The notes under the pieces: model-generated
Database searches by the model: none
What the model saw: the letters and a program-made list of their open reading frames with translations, nothing else
Told to the model about the DNA's origin: nothing
Assembly: GCA_019057475.1 (NCBI GenBank)
Contig: DXJO01000028.1
Location: forward strand, 1-64,000
DNA from: Candidatus Thorarchaeota archaeon
GTDB lineage: Archaea; Asgardarchaeota; Thorarchaeia; Thorarchaeales; Thorarchaeaceae
Reading direction: 5' to 3'
DNA: 64,000 nucleotides
Program-made: the position numbers and the translations under genes
In this document: positions 22,288-32,014 of the stretch, one piece after another
Layout of the letters: each line of letters opens with the position of its first letter
How positions within the stretch are numbered: the first letter of the stretch is position 1

Positions 22288-24105
22288 TCATTCTCGGGTT
22301 TGACCTCGAAGTCGGGCGTTGTATCTCGCTATTGCTTCCGGCCCTGTTCTGCCGAATCTCTTATCAAGTTCATCCTTGCCTATCCTGATTATCGATGGCC
22401 GGCCATGGCAGCAGTTGTACCTGCTCTTGGTTCTGTTGAGCTCGGTGAGCAATGCTCTGATCTCATCAGCGCTGAGATATTGTCCTGCACGGATGGCGGA
22501 GTGACATGCAGTAAGCTTGACCAGCTCATCCATGAATTGCTCCTTTGCGCTCTTGATGCCAACCTCCATGATGCGGTCCACGAGGGCGATAAGCTCATTC
22601 TCTGATGCTCGTCTTCCAAGAACCTCTGGCAATGTGGAAACTAGAACCTCGTTTCCTCCGAAGTGGCTTATTGTATATCCAAGCTCGCCAAGCCTTTCCT
22701 TCAGCCCGAGGATGGCTTCAGCATCCTTGGGTCCAAGGCGCAGCACAATGGGTTGTAGCAGCTCTTGTACCACTACTCGATTTGAGTTAACCTCCTCTCT
22801 AAGCTTCTCGTAGATTATGCGCTCATGCGCAGCGTGTTGGTCAACGAGAATCAGCCCGTCATCTGTGGTGAGAACTATGTAGAGCTTATTGACTTGCCCC
22901 AGGATCCGGAATGTACCGCCAAGAGTCTCAAGGTCAATCCTCTCGTCACCCAATCCCTTAGATTCTTCTAGTGCAAGTTGCTCGAGCAAGCCCGATCGAC
23001 GAGGGGTCGCTGCATGTTCCTCTGCGGGTAGCATCGTACGTGAGGACTCGAGACCCTCTCCAATAGCTGACGCAACCTCTACAAATTCCTCAAGCGACTG
23101 TGTGACGTCAGGTAACTTCACATCAGCAAGCGCATTCTTCACAGCATCCCTGACGACTTCTGTTACACTGTCGATATCCTGTATCCGGACTTCCCTCTTC
23201 GTTGGATGGACATTTGCATCCACGCGGGCGATGTCCACACCTATGTCGATTGCACAGATTGGGAATCGCCCCTTCATCAGCAAGGTTGAGTAGGCTGTTT
23301 CCACTGCGTTGCCGAGTTTGCTGTCCTCGATTGGCCTTTTACGAACAGAGAAGTACTCACGAGTGCGATTTCCTCTGGACATCGGCGGCCTAGCTATGAA
23401 CCCCGAAACCGTAACTCCCTGATGAGTCAGTGCAACATCAACTAAGCTTTCAGCAATATCTGGTCCCCACAGCGAAAGCACCCGGGTTTCTGCAATCTGG
23501 CCCGGAGGGCAATCTATGATGACCTTGTTGTCCTTGGTGAGTCGGAAACCCACATCGTTTCTGATGATTGCGTGCTTCATTGTGGTTTCAAGAATTCGTT
23601 GACTCTCAACCTTTGGAGTGGAGAGATATTTTCTTCGAGCTGGAACTTTCTCGAATAAGCCAGTAACTTCTACAGTTGTGCCCTGTGGCCTGGAGGCATC
23701 CGTTTGTGCCGGGATTTCGCCAGCTCTCGACACGAGTCGGGTCCCGGTTTTCTCATCCTCATGACGCGTTGTGATGGCAAGGTCAGCCACGGCCGCAATG
23801 CTTGCTAGAGCCTCTCCTCTGAATCCGTAGGTCAGGATTGCGTTAATGTCCTCTCGTCGACTGATCTTACTGGTGGAGTGCCTTAGCGTGCAAATCGGAC
23901 AATCCTCCTTGAGGATTCCTGAGCCGTTGTCAGAGATGATAATCGACTCCATGCCTCCCTCGGAAACCCGGATATCGATGTTTGTAGCGTTGGCATCTAG
24001 TGCGTTCTCTATAAGTTCCTTAACAATGGATGCGGGATTCTCGATAACCTCGCCAGCTGAGATGAGGGAAACGAGATCATCAGCTAGAATCTGGATTCTG
24101 CCCAT
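22288..24105 (-). CDS. mutL: DNA mismatch repair protein MutL (endonuclease type)
   Basis: 605 aa, full length. GHKL ATPase N-terminus: IQILADDLVSLISAGEVIEN, ELIENALDAN (Mg-binding Glu/Asn), ISDNGSGI, RHSTSKISRREDI and YGFRGEALASI. The C-terminal dimerisation domain keeps the endonuclease metal motif DQHAAHERIIYE (D-Q-H-A-x2-E-x4-E), an ACHSAIRAG block and CCHGRP. It therefore nicks DNA itself, and works with MutS encoded ~3 kb away on the same strand. Start ATG follows GAGGTGATTCG, 9 bp after the stop of the amidohydrolase. MutS/MutL pairs are patchy in archaea and are thought to come from bacteria. Confidence 0.95.
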   Translation of the reverse strand: MGRIQILADDLVSLISAGEVIENPASIVKELIENALDANATNIDIRVSEGGMESIIISDNGSGILKEDCPICTLRHSTSKISRREDINAILTYGFRGEALASIAAVADLAITTRHEDEKTGTRLVSRAGEIPAQTDASRPQGTTVEVTGLFEKVPARRKYLSTPKVESQRILETTMKHAIIRNDVGFRLTKDNKVIIDCPPGQIAETRVLSLWGPDIAESLVDVALTHQGVTVSGFIARPPMSRGNRTREYFSVRKRPIEDSKLGNAVETAYSTLLMKGRFPICAIDIGVDIARVDANVHPTKREVRIQDIDSVTEVVRDAVKNALADVKLPDVTQSLEEFVEVASAIGEGLESSRTMLPAEEHAATPRRSGLLEQLALEESKGLGDERIDLETLGGTFRILGQVNKLYIVLTTDDGLILVDQHAAHERIIYEKLREEVNSNRVVVQELLQPIVLRLGPKDAEAILGLKERLGELGYTISHFGGNEVLVSTLPEVLGRRASENELIALVDRIMEVGIKSAKEQFMDELVKLTACHSAIRAGQYLSADEIRALLTELNRTKSRYNCCHGRPSIIRIGKDELDKRFGRTGPEAIARYNARLRGQTRE

Positions 24106-24114
24106 CGAATCACC

Positions 24115-25668
24115 TCAGGATGCTATGGCTGAGTACTCGACTTGACCGCCCACGATTGTCCACTCAATCTTGATATCACGAATGGAATCAAGAGGCGCCT
24201 CTAATATGTTGTCTGAGAGTACGACGAAGTCTGCTCTCTTGCCCTCTGTGATGCTGCCAACGTTGTTCTCCATGAAGGAAGCATAGGCACTCTCCATGGT
24301 GTAGCATCTAATCGCCTCTTCGACAGTAATTTTGCCCTTAGGACTCGGATGATTGACTGCACACCAGATTCCATAGAGCGGTCCGTACGGCATGCCGTCG
24401 GATCCAAAACAAATTCTTGCACCGTTATCCAAAGCTGTTCTGAATAGGTTCATTCTTTCTGTGCGTTCTTTGCCAAGCCTCTCGTAGTACAACCCGCCTT
24501 TCATCTGCCACTCGCCAACGAAATTGGGCTGCATCGAGAGTATGAGACCAAGGGCCGCAGCTCTTCTAATTTGATCTAGAGTAATCATCTCAGCATGCTC
24601 GATCCTGTGCCTCTGTCTACGTATTATCGCCACGTTTCCAAGGGTTTCGAAAGCAGAAAGAACGAGCTCGATAGCATCATCGCCAATTGCATGAGTGACT
24701 GTTTGAATGTCATTTTGAACAGCCTTTCTTGCTAGATTGGAGAACTCGTGTTGGGACATCAACAACATTCCTTTGTTGTATTTGCTGTTGGCGTAGGGCT
24801 CTGATATCGCAGCTGTGCTAGCGCCAATTGAACCGTCGATGAATGATTTTACGCCGCCGATTCTGACCATGGGGCTTCCCATTCCGGAAGTCAGACCAAG
24901 GCCTATCATATGATCAATTTGCTCAGAAGGTACATTGATGACCATTCGTACAGTGAGTGCATTGAGTCGTTCGGCTTCCCTGATGTGTCGAGCATGCCCT
25001 GCCCATATGTTGTCTACTGCTGCCGTAATTCCAAGTTCGTTAGCAATCTTGTTGCCAGCGGTGATGCCTTGATGTATCTCTTGAGGTGAGGGTTGGAAGC
25101 AATCATAGAGCTCTTCGATGTCCTTCAGAACACCCGTGGGAGTTCCATTCTTATCTTTCTCGACACCCGTTTGACTGGAATCGACATTGAGTTCCTGAAA
25201 GCCCCGGCTATTCACGGAGACAAGATGACCATCAACTCTGAACACACCTATCTTGTGCTCAGTGCTCACCTTATCCAGATCCTTCCCAGTGACGTATCGT
25301 TTGACTTTCCAGTTGCTCTCATCCCATGAAAATCCAAGAACCCATTGGTCCTTGGAGTACCTGCTGAGGGCCTTTTTCAGTTCCTTCTGGACTCCCTTGA
25401 TAGAGTGCACCTTGTCGAGTTGAACGTGCAACGATTTGATACCTGAAACTGAGAGATGTGTGTGGGCGTCTACGAATCCCGGAACCACGGTCTTCCCGTC
25501 TAGGTCAATCACTCTCTTGGCGGAGGGGATCAAATCCATGGCATTTTCATCGTTACCAACAGCCAGAATCTTGTAGCTCTTGACAGCAATCGCAGTCGCC
25601 AATGGTTTCTGTGGGTCCATTGTGATGATGTTTCCATTGAATACGACCAAATCCGCTTCAAGTTTCAT
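24115..25668 (-). CDS. YtcJ-like metal-dependent amidohydrolase
   Basis: 517 aa. Amidohydrolase_3 features: the early beta-sandwich (ADLVVFNGNIITMDPQKPLA), metal motif VDAHTHLSVSG (HxH), a later HAIGDDAIELVLSAFE (His ligand), HRIEHAEMIT (His) and CFGSDGMPYG (final Asp). These enzymes hydrolyse amide or formamide bonds of unknown small molecules. The stop is 9 bp before mutL, so translationally close; upstream it is separated by ~80 bp from the transaldolase stop. No signal peptide. Confidence 0.8.
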   Translation of the reverse strand: MKLEADLVVFNGNIITMDPQKPLATAIAVKSYKILAVGNDENAMDLIPSAKRVIDLDGKTVVPGFVDAHTHLSVSGIKSLHVQLDKVHSIKGVQKELKKALSRYSKDQWVLGFSWDESNWKVKRYVTGKDLDKVSTEHKIGVFRVDGHLVSVNSRGFQELNVDSSQTGVEKDKNGTPTGVLKDIEELYDCFQPSPQEIHQGITAGNKIANELGITAAVDNIWAGHARHIREAERLNALTVRMVINVPSEQIDHMIGLGLTSGMGSPMVRIGGVKSFIDGSIGASTAAISEPYANSKYNKGMLLMSQHEFSNLARKAVQNDIQTVTHAIGDDAIELVLSAFETLGNVAIIRRQRHRIEHAEMITLDQIRRAAALGLILSMQPNFVGEWQMKGGLYYERLGKERTERMNLFRTALDNGARICFGSDGMPYGPLYGIWCAVNHPSPKGKITVEEAIRCYTMESAYASFMENNVGSITEGKRADFVVLSDNILEAPLDSIRDIKIEWTIVGGQVEYSAIAS

Positions 25669-25749
25669 CGAACAGCACGTCCAATCATATGAGTACTAGT
25701 AATTTGCATATGTCATTTGTCATAGTAGATACATCGAATTGGGCAGTTT

Positions 25750-26397
25750 TCATTTATCCTTGACCTTTTCCCAGTCTGCCAGGAATCGCTCAATACCAAC
25801 ATCTGTCATGGGATGATTGACCATCTTATCAAGAACTGCTGGTGGGATTGTCGCAATGTCTGCGCCCACTAGTGCAGCCTCATAGACATGTACAGGATGT
25901 CTGATACTGGCAACTATGATCTCAGTATCATAATCATAGATCGCATATATCTGAGCGATATCTACAACTACTTGCATTCCTACATGACCAATATCGTCAA
26001 GGCGCCCAATGAATGGTGAAACGAATGAGGCTCCAGCCTTAGCTGCAAGAAGTGCTTGGTTTGGACTGAAACACAATGTCACGTTCGTCTGGATGCCTTC
26101 ATCAGCGCAAATCTTAACTGCCTTGAGCCCTTCCCAAGTCATTGGTATCTTGATTGCAGCATTGTCAATCCAGCCATTGAGTTCTCGCGCTTCCTTGACC
26201 ATTCCTTTGGCGTCTTCGCTGACTACCTCAAGGCTGATTGGTCCTTTCACAAAGGATGCTATCTCGTCCACTATCTTACGGAAATTGCGCCCTTCTTTGG
26301 CGACAAGAGATGGGTTGGTTGTAACACCATCGACCATTCCTCTCTCATGCGCTTTGCGAATTGCTTCTACGTTGGCGGTATCAATGAAAAACTTCAT
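25750..26397 (-). CDS. tal: Transaldolase (TalC/MipB type)
   Basis: 215 aa from the ATG giving [16 protein letters not shown], the usual start of this short subfamily; ten extra residues upstream in the ORF are ignored. [24 protein letters not shown] (catalytic Schiff-base Lys in the KIP motif), [20 protein letters not shown] and [11 protein letters not shown] are all present. It exchanges dihydroxyacetone units between sugar phosphates in the non-oxidative pentose phosphate pathway; related members are fructose-6-phosphate aldolases. Next to ribulose-phosphate epimerase, which supports the pentose phosphate role. Confidence 0.9.
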   Translation of the reverse strand: MKFFIDTANVEAIRKAHERGMVDGVTTNPSLVAKEGRNFRKIVDEIASFVKGPISLEVVSEDAKGMVKEARELNGWIDNAAIKIPMTWEGLKAVKICADEGIQTNVTLCFSPNQALLAAKAGASFVSPFIGRLDDIGHVGMQVVVDIAQIYAIYDYDTEIIVASIRHPVHVYEAALVGADIATIPPAVLDKMVNHPMTDVGIERFLADWEKVKDK

Positions 26398-26493
26398 CGA
26401 GTTCAACTCACACCTCAGTGTTGGCATCGAGAAGCAGACTGGTCTTATATTATGTTGCCTATCTTGCCTAAGTAGAAAAGATGAAGCAGTGAA

Positions 26494-27150
26494 TTACTTG
26501 AGAGCGGCTTTCAGGGTCCGGACCTCTCCCTCAATGTCATCGGCTCGAAACACCGCTGACCCCACAATGAAGAAGTCAGCGCCAGCTTCGTACAGCTCTT
26601 TGATGTTCTTGCGATTGACCCCTCCGTCTACTGCGATCCGGACACTTGGCTTTAGCTCCTCAAGCATCTTCCTTAGGGATGAAATTTTCTTTATAGTTGA
26701 GGAGATGAACTCCTGCCCACCGAAACCAGGACACACGCTCATTAGGAGCACAGAGTCAACAAGGTCTATCAATGGTTCAACTTCTGCGATTGGTGTTCCG
26801 GGATTGAGCGTGATTCCTGCTCTTGCTCCAAGGTCGGTTACCAACTGAACAGTCCGGTACACATCGTATGACGCCTCAACATGAGGGTAGATGAGTTCAA
26901 CACCTGCATCCACGAACTTGGGGATGTACTCTTTGGGTTTTGTTATCATAAGGTGCGCATCGAGTGGAATATCCGTAATACCCTTCATGGTCTTCGCGAT
27001 CCAAGGTCCGAAGGAGATGTTTGGAACGAAGTGTGAATCCATGATATCAAGATGAAAATAGTCGGCTCCACCTTTCTCAGCGGCCTTGACGTCATCTTCT
27101 AAGTGTGCGAAGTTCGCTGCTAGAATTGAAGGAGCAATTATTGGTTTCAT
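26494..27150 (-). CDS. rpe: Ribulose-phosphate 3-epimerase
   Basis: 218 aa from ATG 27150 (GGTGAGA a few bases upstream); a GTG start 15 bases earlier is less likely. TIM-barrel signatures: APSILAANFAHLEDDV, FHLDIMDSHFVPN (metal His/Asp), DAHLMITKP, LMSVCPGFGGQEF and IAVDGGVNRKN. It interconverts ribulose-5-phosphate and xylulose-5-phosphate. Together with the transaldolase just downstream it supplies a partial pentose phosphate route; transketolase is not in the window. Confidence 0.95.
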   Translation of the reverse strand: MKPIIAPSILAANFAHLEDDVKAAEKGGADYFHLDIMDSHFVPNISFGPWIAKTMKGITDIPLDAHLMITKPKEYIPKFVDAGVELIYPHVEASYDVYRTVQLVTDLGARAGITLNPGTPIAEVEPLIDLVDSVLLMSVCPGFGGQEFISSTIKKISSLRKMLEELKPSVRIAVDGGVNRKNIKELYEAGADFFIVGSAVFRADDIEGEVRTLKAALK

Positions 27151-27221
27151 GGTTCTCTCACCCACTGGTGATGCTGTTCGCCTGTTGTCGCATATTTATC
27201 CTTCGACGAGCTCCTTGACAG

Positions 27222-29825
27222 TCATTTCTCTCTTCGCTTGATCTTGTCCTGCATCTCTTTTAGCTCGTTGAGTGCATCGAGGGGTGTGGTTCTCTCTAGT
27301 TCCATATGCTTTATCTGATCAACAATAGGGTCATCGATTGTAAGGGCTTCAAGAGACGTCTGCAGGGTTTCTACGGGTTCATCAGGTACATCCCCGAGGT
27401 CAACGATATTCTCCTTCTCGAGCCTAATCAAGAGCTGTTTAGCCCTCTTGACAACTGCGTCGGGCACTCCTGCAAGGGAGGCGACGTGCACACCGTAGGA
27501 CTTGTCAGTTCCTCCTGGAACAACCTTATGCAGAAAGACAATCGTGTTTCCGGATTCCTTGGCTAAGGTGTGGACGTTCTTGACGCCATGATACATGCTT
27601 GCCATTGATGTAAGGTGATGGAAGTGCGTAGCGAACAATGTTCGGGTTCTCATCAGAACAATCTGTTCGGCTACGGCCCAAGCCAGCGCCATGCCATCGA
27701 AAGTCGACGTTCCTCTACCTATCTCGTCCAGAATGACAAGGCTTCGATCTGTAGCACTATTGAGGATATTCGCGGTTTCAATCATCTCCACCATGAAAGT
27801 GCTCTGTCTGGCTGTTAAGTCATCGAAAGCGCCGACCCTGGTGAATATTCTGTCAACCAGTCCTACCTCAGCTTCCTTAGCAGGGACGAAGGAGCCCATC
27901 TGGGCCATCAGTACGATCTGTGCTGCCTGTCGCATGTAGGTGCTCTTTCCTGCCATGTTCGGACCCGTTACAATGAGCAGAGTTGTGCCACCATCTCCAA
28001 TCTCGAGGTTGTTTGGTACAAACTCATTTCGTCCGAGGATGACCTCCAACACTGGATGTCTGCCGTCAACTATCTTGATCAACGTTCCATCGGTGACCAC
28101 AGGTCTTGTGTATCCTCTTGTAACCGCTACATCCGCTAAGGATACCAGAACATCTGCTGTTGCCACGGCTACTGAGTTTCTTCGGAGTGTATCTAGGGCG
28201 TCTTGCACCTTCTCTCGCAATTCCTCATAAATCTCGTACTCAAGCCGGTTTGTCTTCTCCTCTCCCGCAAGAACTGTGGTTTCTTTTTCTTTCAGGTTTG
28301 GAGTTATGAAGCGCTCCGCATTGGTCAGAGTCTGCTTTCTCGTGTACTCCTCAGGAATCTTGCTAATGTTTGGTTTCGTAACCTCTATGTAATAACCAAA
28401 GACTTTGTTGAACCCAACCTTGAGTGTCTTGATGCCTGTCCGGCGTCGTTCTCTAACCTGAAGGGAAGCAATCCAATTCTTGTCCTCGGAGATAGAACTA
28501 GTGAGCTTGTCAAGTTCCTTGCTGTAGCCCTCCCGAATCATTCTTCCCTCTTTCACTGACACAGGCGGTTCGTCCACGATTGCATTGTCAAGGGTTTCTC
28601 GCAGTTCTGTCAGAAGGTCGATGGCCTTTCCAGCAGCTACAAGCATCTCAGCTCCGCAGGCGCTCAATGCATCCTTTATCTGTGGAATTCTCCCCAACGC
28701 AGTCCGCAAGGAAACGAGGTCTCTGGCCCCAGCAACCCCAAATACAATCCTGCTTGTGATTCTCTCGAGGTCTCCCAGGTTCCTTAAGCTATCCGCCAAT
28801 CTTCTGCGGTTCAGGGCAGCACGTGCTAGCTCCTCCACTGCATCCAATCTTCTCTCTATCGCGGCACGTTCTCTTAGTGGCTGAAGCATCCATTGCTTGA
28901 GTCTTCTTTTCCCCATCGGCGTTAATGTTTTGGAGAGCACTGAGAGGAGTGTGCCCCTCGTGCTCCCGTCACGCGCATTCCGCACAAGTTCGAGGTTCCT
29001 CTGGGTCGTGCTATCCACCACCATGTGGGCGTCCACGGTGTATGCTCTCATGCCAGTGATAGTTACTGTATTGGTCTTATGCACGTCCTGAAGATATGCC
29101 ATCACTGCCCCGGCGGCACCCAATGCTACCTTCTTATTGCCCATGCCATAACCATCTAAAGTGGAAACTCGAAACTGCTCTGTCAATCGTCGTTCAGCAG
29201 ACCTTGCAGAGAAGTCTACGTCGTTTCTGAAGGTAAGATGCCTTCCAGGTTCCTCGAGCTTGATCCTAACGCTCTCGTTCTTCGAGGTAGAATCCGGCAG
29301 AAGGATCTCAGTGGGGCTAAGCCGCCCCAGTTCGTTCATTGTCCTCTCACTTGTGTAGTTCCCCTCGAACTCAGTAGCCATGAACTCCCCGGTTGAAACA
29401 TCAACCGCTGCCATGCCTATTCTATCCCCATGTTCAATCAGTGCAACGAGGTAATTATTTGCTGAATCTTCGAGCATCGAGGATTCGAGCACTGTTCCAG
29501 GTGTGACAACGCGGACCACATCTCTCTTGACAAGCCCCTTTGCTTGTGATGCATCTTCCACCTGATCAGCAATAGCAACGGTGTAGCCCGCCAATAATAG
29601 CTTCGCGATATAGCCGTCAACTGCATGGTGTGGCACCCCACACATCGGCCATTTGTCAACTCCTTCCCCTCGTGCAGTGAGTATGATGTCCAGCACAGGG
29701 CTCGCAGTCTTAGCGTCCTCATTGAACATCTCATAGAAGTCACCAAGTCTGAACATCATGATGCAGTCTGGATACTGTTTCTTCAACTGAAGGTACTGCC
29801 GCTGCATTGGGGTTGGTTTCTTCAC
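27222..29825 (-). CDS. mutS: DNA mismatch recognition ATPase MutS
   Basis: 867 aa from GTG 29825, which has GGGAGA upstream and gives VKKPTPMQRQYLQLKK; the longer TTG frame adds ten residues. Domain I has the mismatch-wedge motif FRLGDFYEMF (Phe-x-Glu). Core, lever and clamp domains follow. The ATPase carries Walker A GPNMAGKSTYM, a signature region STFMVEM, Walker B LVILDEIGRGTSTFDG and the TLFATHFHHL His-switch. MutS1-type length. Same strand as mutL, separated by three metabolic genes. Recruits MutL to mismatches. Confidence 0.95.
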   Translation of the reverse strand: MKKPTPMQRQYLQLKKQYPDCIMMFRLGDFYEMFNEDAKTASPVLDIILTARGEGVDKWPMCGVPHHAVDGYIAKLLLAGYTVAIADQVEDASQAKGLVKRDVVRVVTPGTVLESSMLEDSANNYLVALIEHGDRIGMAAVDVSTGEFMATEFEGNYTSERTMNELGRLSPTEILLPDSTSKNESVRIKLEEPGRHLTFRNDVDFSARSAERRLTEQFRVSTLDGYGMGNKKVALGAAGAVMAYLQDVHKTNTVTITGMRAYTVDAHMVVDSTTQRNLELVRNARDGSTRGTLLSVLSKTLTPMGKRRLKQWMLQPLRERAAIERRLDAVEELARAALNRRRLADSLRNLGDLERITSRIVFGVAGARDLVSLRTALGRIPQIKDALSACGAEMLVAAGKAIDLLTELRETLDNAIVDEPPVSVKEGRMIREGYSKELDKLTSSISEDKNWIASLQVRERRRTGIKTLKVGFNKVFGYYIEVTKPNISKIPEEYTRKQTLTNAERFITPNLKEKETTVLAGEEKTNRLEYEIYEELREKVQDALDTLRRNSVAVATADVLVSLADVAVTRGYTRPVVTDGTLIKIVDGRHPVLEVILGRNEFVPNNLEIGDGGTTLLIVTGPNMAGKSTYMRQAAQIVLMAQMGSFVPAKEAEVGLVDRIFTRVGAFDDLTARQSTFMVEMIETANILNSATDRSLVILDEIGRGTSTFDGMALAWAVAEQIVLMRTRTLFATHFHHLTSMASMYHGVKNVHTLAKESGNTIVFLHKVVPGGTDKSYGVHVASLAGVPDAVVKRAKQLLIRLEKENIVDLGDVPDEPVETLQTSLEALTIDDPIVDQIKHMELERTTPLDALNELKEMQDKIKRREK

Positions 29826-29930
29826 GGCTTCTCCCGCTCTACACGTCGCGCTCAAGGCAATCTCAATGATGCACGCAGTCTAGCATTACTTCCCACAAAT
29901 AGATTTCCTAAGAGCGAATGTCAGCAATCA

Positions 29931-29940
29931 TTAAATACAA
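29931..29940 (+). promoter_or_regulatory. TATA box giving a leaderless PAP2-like mRNA
   Basis: TTAAATACAA at 29931-29940 is a good archaeal TATA element. A start ~25 bases downstream falls at about 29961, right at the ATG (29964) of the next gene; no Shine-Dalgarno is present, consistent with leaderless translation. Confidence 0.5.
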
Positions 29941-29963
29941 TTCACAGAAGCTGCAGTCCTATC

Positions 29964-30575
29964 ATGCAGGACTCCACGCCACGCCGCTATGACAGAATGC
30001 TTCTTGCCAAAGTCATATCTGGGCTTGGCTCACCGATGATTCTGGCTTTCCCTGCATTCATTGCTCTCATAATTACCACGAACCCTCCTTCTTTGCCCCT
30101 GCTATTACTAGTGGCATTTTTCTTTGGTTCTGCTTTCCCCATGCTGGTAATCTATTTCATGTACAAGATGGGCAAAGTCGGAGACTTGGATGTTACAGAC
30201 CGGAGCCAACGCACGGTTCCATTCATATTGAACATCCTTATGTACGCATTGGGCACAATCATCATGCTCGCCCTGAATGCGCCTGCAATTGTGAGCGCAT
30301 TGATGTTCTGCTACACAATGAACACGCTTGTTACTTTTCTCATCAGCCTTCACTGGAAGATTAGCGTGCACGCTATCGGTGTGGCAGGACCATTCACGTG
30401 CCTAATCTACTTCTTGGGTTGGCTGTACAGTCCGCTGCTCCTGCTCATCATACCTATTGGTTGGTCGAGAGTAGAATTGAAAGCACACACTTTGGCACAA
30501 GTAGTTGCAGGATTCCTGCTATCCATGGCAATGACTTGGGCTCAACTCGTCTTACTGTTTCGATTCTTCCTGTGA
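29964..30575 (+). CDS. PAP2-superfamily integral membrane protein
   Basis: 203 aa, six predicted TM helices. Starts MQDSTPRRYDRMLLAKVISG. The loop VGDLDVTDRSQRTVPF supplies the first basic/acidic PAP2 motif, SLHWKISVHAIG stands where the PSGH motif normally lies (Ser and His kept in altered spacing) and WSRVELKAHTLAQVVAG matches the SRxxxxxHxxxDxxxG motif except that Asp is replaced by Gln. It may be a lipid phosphate phosphatase or, given the degenerate motifs, a non-catalytic relative in isoprenoid lipid metabolism. Predicted leaderless start. Diverges from mutS. Confidence 0.65.
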   Translation: MQDSTPRRYDRMLLAKVISGLGSPMILAFPAFIALIITTNPPSLPLLLLVAFFFGSAFPMLVIYFMYKMGKVGDLDVTDRSQRTVPFILNILMYALGTIIMLALNAPAIVSALMFCYTMNTLVTFLISLHWKISVHAIGVAGPFTCLIYFLGWLYSPLLLLIIPIGWSRVELKAHTLAQVVAGFLLSMAMTWAQLVLLFRFFL

Positions 30576-30611
30576 ATACCACTTCTGTTCCAAGTAGCAG
30601 CCATTCTAGCG

Positions 30612-31985
30612 TCAGCGCGACAACGCGCTGGCCAAAGCTTGGGCGGCGCGCTCAGGGACTGAGAATACCGGAATTCCCGCATTCTCTAGGAGCTCCTTTC
30701 CTGGTGGTGGTTTACATTCAGGCGCATTGAGAATCGCGATCACGAGCTTGTGTGTCTGTTTCCTGGTTTCAACTATGATGTCTATCGGCATGCCTCCACC
30801 GATGTCATCAAGGTAGTTGGGCGAGAAGACAATCATGGCCGCATCATATTGTTCTTCGTTCATGACCAGACGGAACGCCTCGCCGAAAATTCGTGGTTGT
30901 GACCATCCCTGTGCCAGTAAGTCAATCGGGTTTGAAACCGGTATCTCAATTGGCATTGCCAACAATTCCTGCACACGCTTGATAGTATTGTCCGAAGGCG
31001 GAGGGAGTTGGATTCCCTGCTCCTCAAGAACTTGTGTTGCGATCAAGGCAGGGCCTAGGGTATGAGTGACAATGGCAACCCTGTTCCCTTTGGGACGGGA
31101 GCCATGCAGTGAAATCACCTTGGCAGTGTCAATCATCTCGGTGACGTTTTTAACCTCGATTCCACCCGCCTGTTTAACGGCGGCACTATAGAGCTCAGGT
31201 TGACCTGCTAGGCTGCCTGTGTGGCTCAAGGCTGCGCTTCTAGATACAGGGGTCTTTCCGACTTTGTATACAATGATTGGCTTCTTTGTCGCGACCTTGG
31301 ACATCTCCTCGTACATCATCCGTCCGTGTTCTGTGCCCTCTATGAACAGACAAACCACTTCAGTGTCGGAGTCCTGATTCAAGAATTTCAGCATGTCATG
31401 GAAGTCAATATTGACGCGATTACCTATACTGGCGAACTTAGCAACGCCGAGGTTAGAATCGGACGCGGCATAGATCATGAGACCCGCCACCCCCCCACTC
31501 TGGCTTACAAACGAAACATTTCCTCCTCGGAGCGGAATGAAATTTTGTGGGAAGAATGTCGCATTGAGTTTGACATTCAGGTTACCCGCACCCAGGCAGT
31601 TTGGTCCAATCACCGCAATCTGAGCGCTGTCAGCAATCTCCTTGATGTGGCTCTGCAATTGCTCACCAAGCGTTCCCAGCTCCTTGAAACCTGCAGAGAA
31701 GATTATTGCAGAACCCACCCCCGCTTCCGCGCATTCACTCAAAGCTGTTGGGACTGTTGGAGCTCCGACAGCAATTATCGCCAAGTCAATATTGGATTCG
31801 ATGTTTACAACGCTGGGATAGCATTTCAAGTCGTCGAGTTGTGACAACCTTGGATTGACAGGGTAGAGGTTTCCTTCAAAGGAACGTAACGCACGTAGCG
31901 TCAGCGCGCCAAGCTTGTTTGGTTTGTCTGAAGCTCCAATCACGGCCACGGACTTTGGGTTGAACAGCTTCTGCAGGGAGTCCAT
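30612..31985 (-). CDS. ADP-forming acyl-CoA synthetase, alpha subunit type
   Basis: 457 aa from MDSLQKLFNPKSVAVIGASD, the usual family opening (a TTG four codons earlier is possible). CoA-binding Rossmann domain (SVAVIGASDKPNKLG; GNLYPVNPRL), two succinyl-CoA-ligase-like flavodoxin domains with VIGPNCLGAGN, VSFVSQSGGVAG, and the phosphorylated His in ALSHTGSLAG. The beta (ATP-grasp) subunit is not fused and not adjacent, so it must be elsewhere. Family reaction: acyl-CoA + ADP + Pi to acid + CoA + ATP, energy conservation from acetyl- or aryl-CoA in archaeal fermentation. Confidence 0.9.
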   Translation of the reverse strand: MDSLQKLFNPKSVAVIGASDKPNKLGALTLRALRSFEGNLYPVNPRLSQLDDLKCYPSVVNIESNIDLAIIAVGAPTVPTALSECAEAGVGSAIIFSAGFKELGTLGEQLQSHIKEIADSAQIAVIGPNCLGAGNLNVKLNATFFPQNFIPLRGGNVSFVSQSGGVAGLMIYAASDSNLGVAKFASIGNRVNIDFHDMLKFLNQDSDTEVVCLFIEGTEHGRMMYEEMSKVATKKPIIVYKVGKTPVSRSAALSHTGSLAGQPELYSAAVKQAGGIEVKNVTEMIDTAKVISLHGSRPKGNRVAIVTHTLGPALIATQVLEEQGIQLPPPSDNTIKRVQELLAMPIEIPVSNPIDLLAQGWSQPRIFGEAFRLVMNEEQYDAAMIVFSPNYLDDIGGGMPIDIIVETRKQTHKLVIAILNAPECKPPPGKELLENAGIPVFSVPERAAQALASALSR

Positions 31986-32014
31986 CTTCCATGCCAATAG
32001 GTAAGCACCCCCCT

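Noticed and set aside
26009-26848. 279-codon plus-strand ORF antisense to the transaldolase and epimerase genes
   Set aside because: It is the mirror of two strongly supported genes, with Ser/Pro/Leu-rich shadow composition and no domain.
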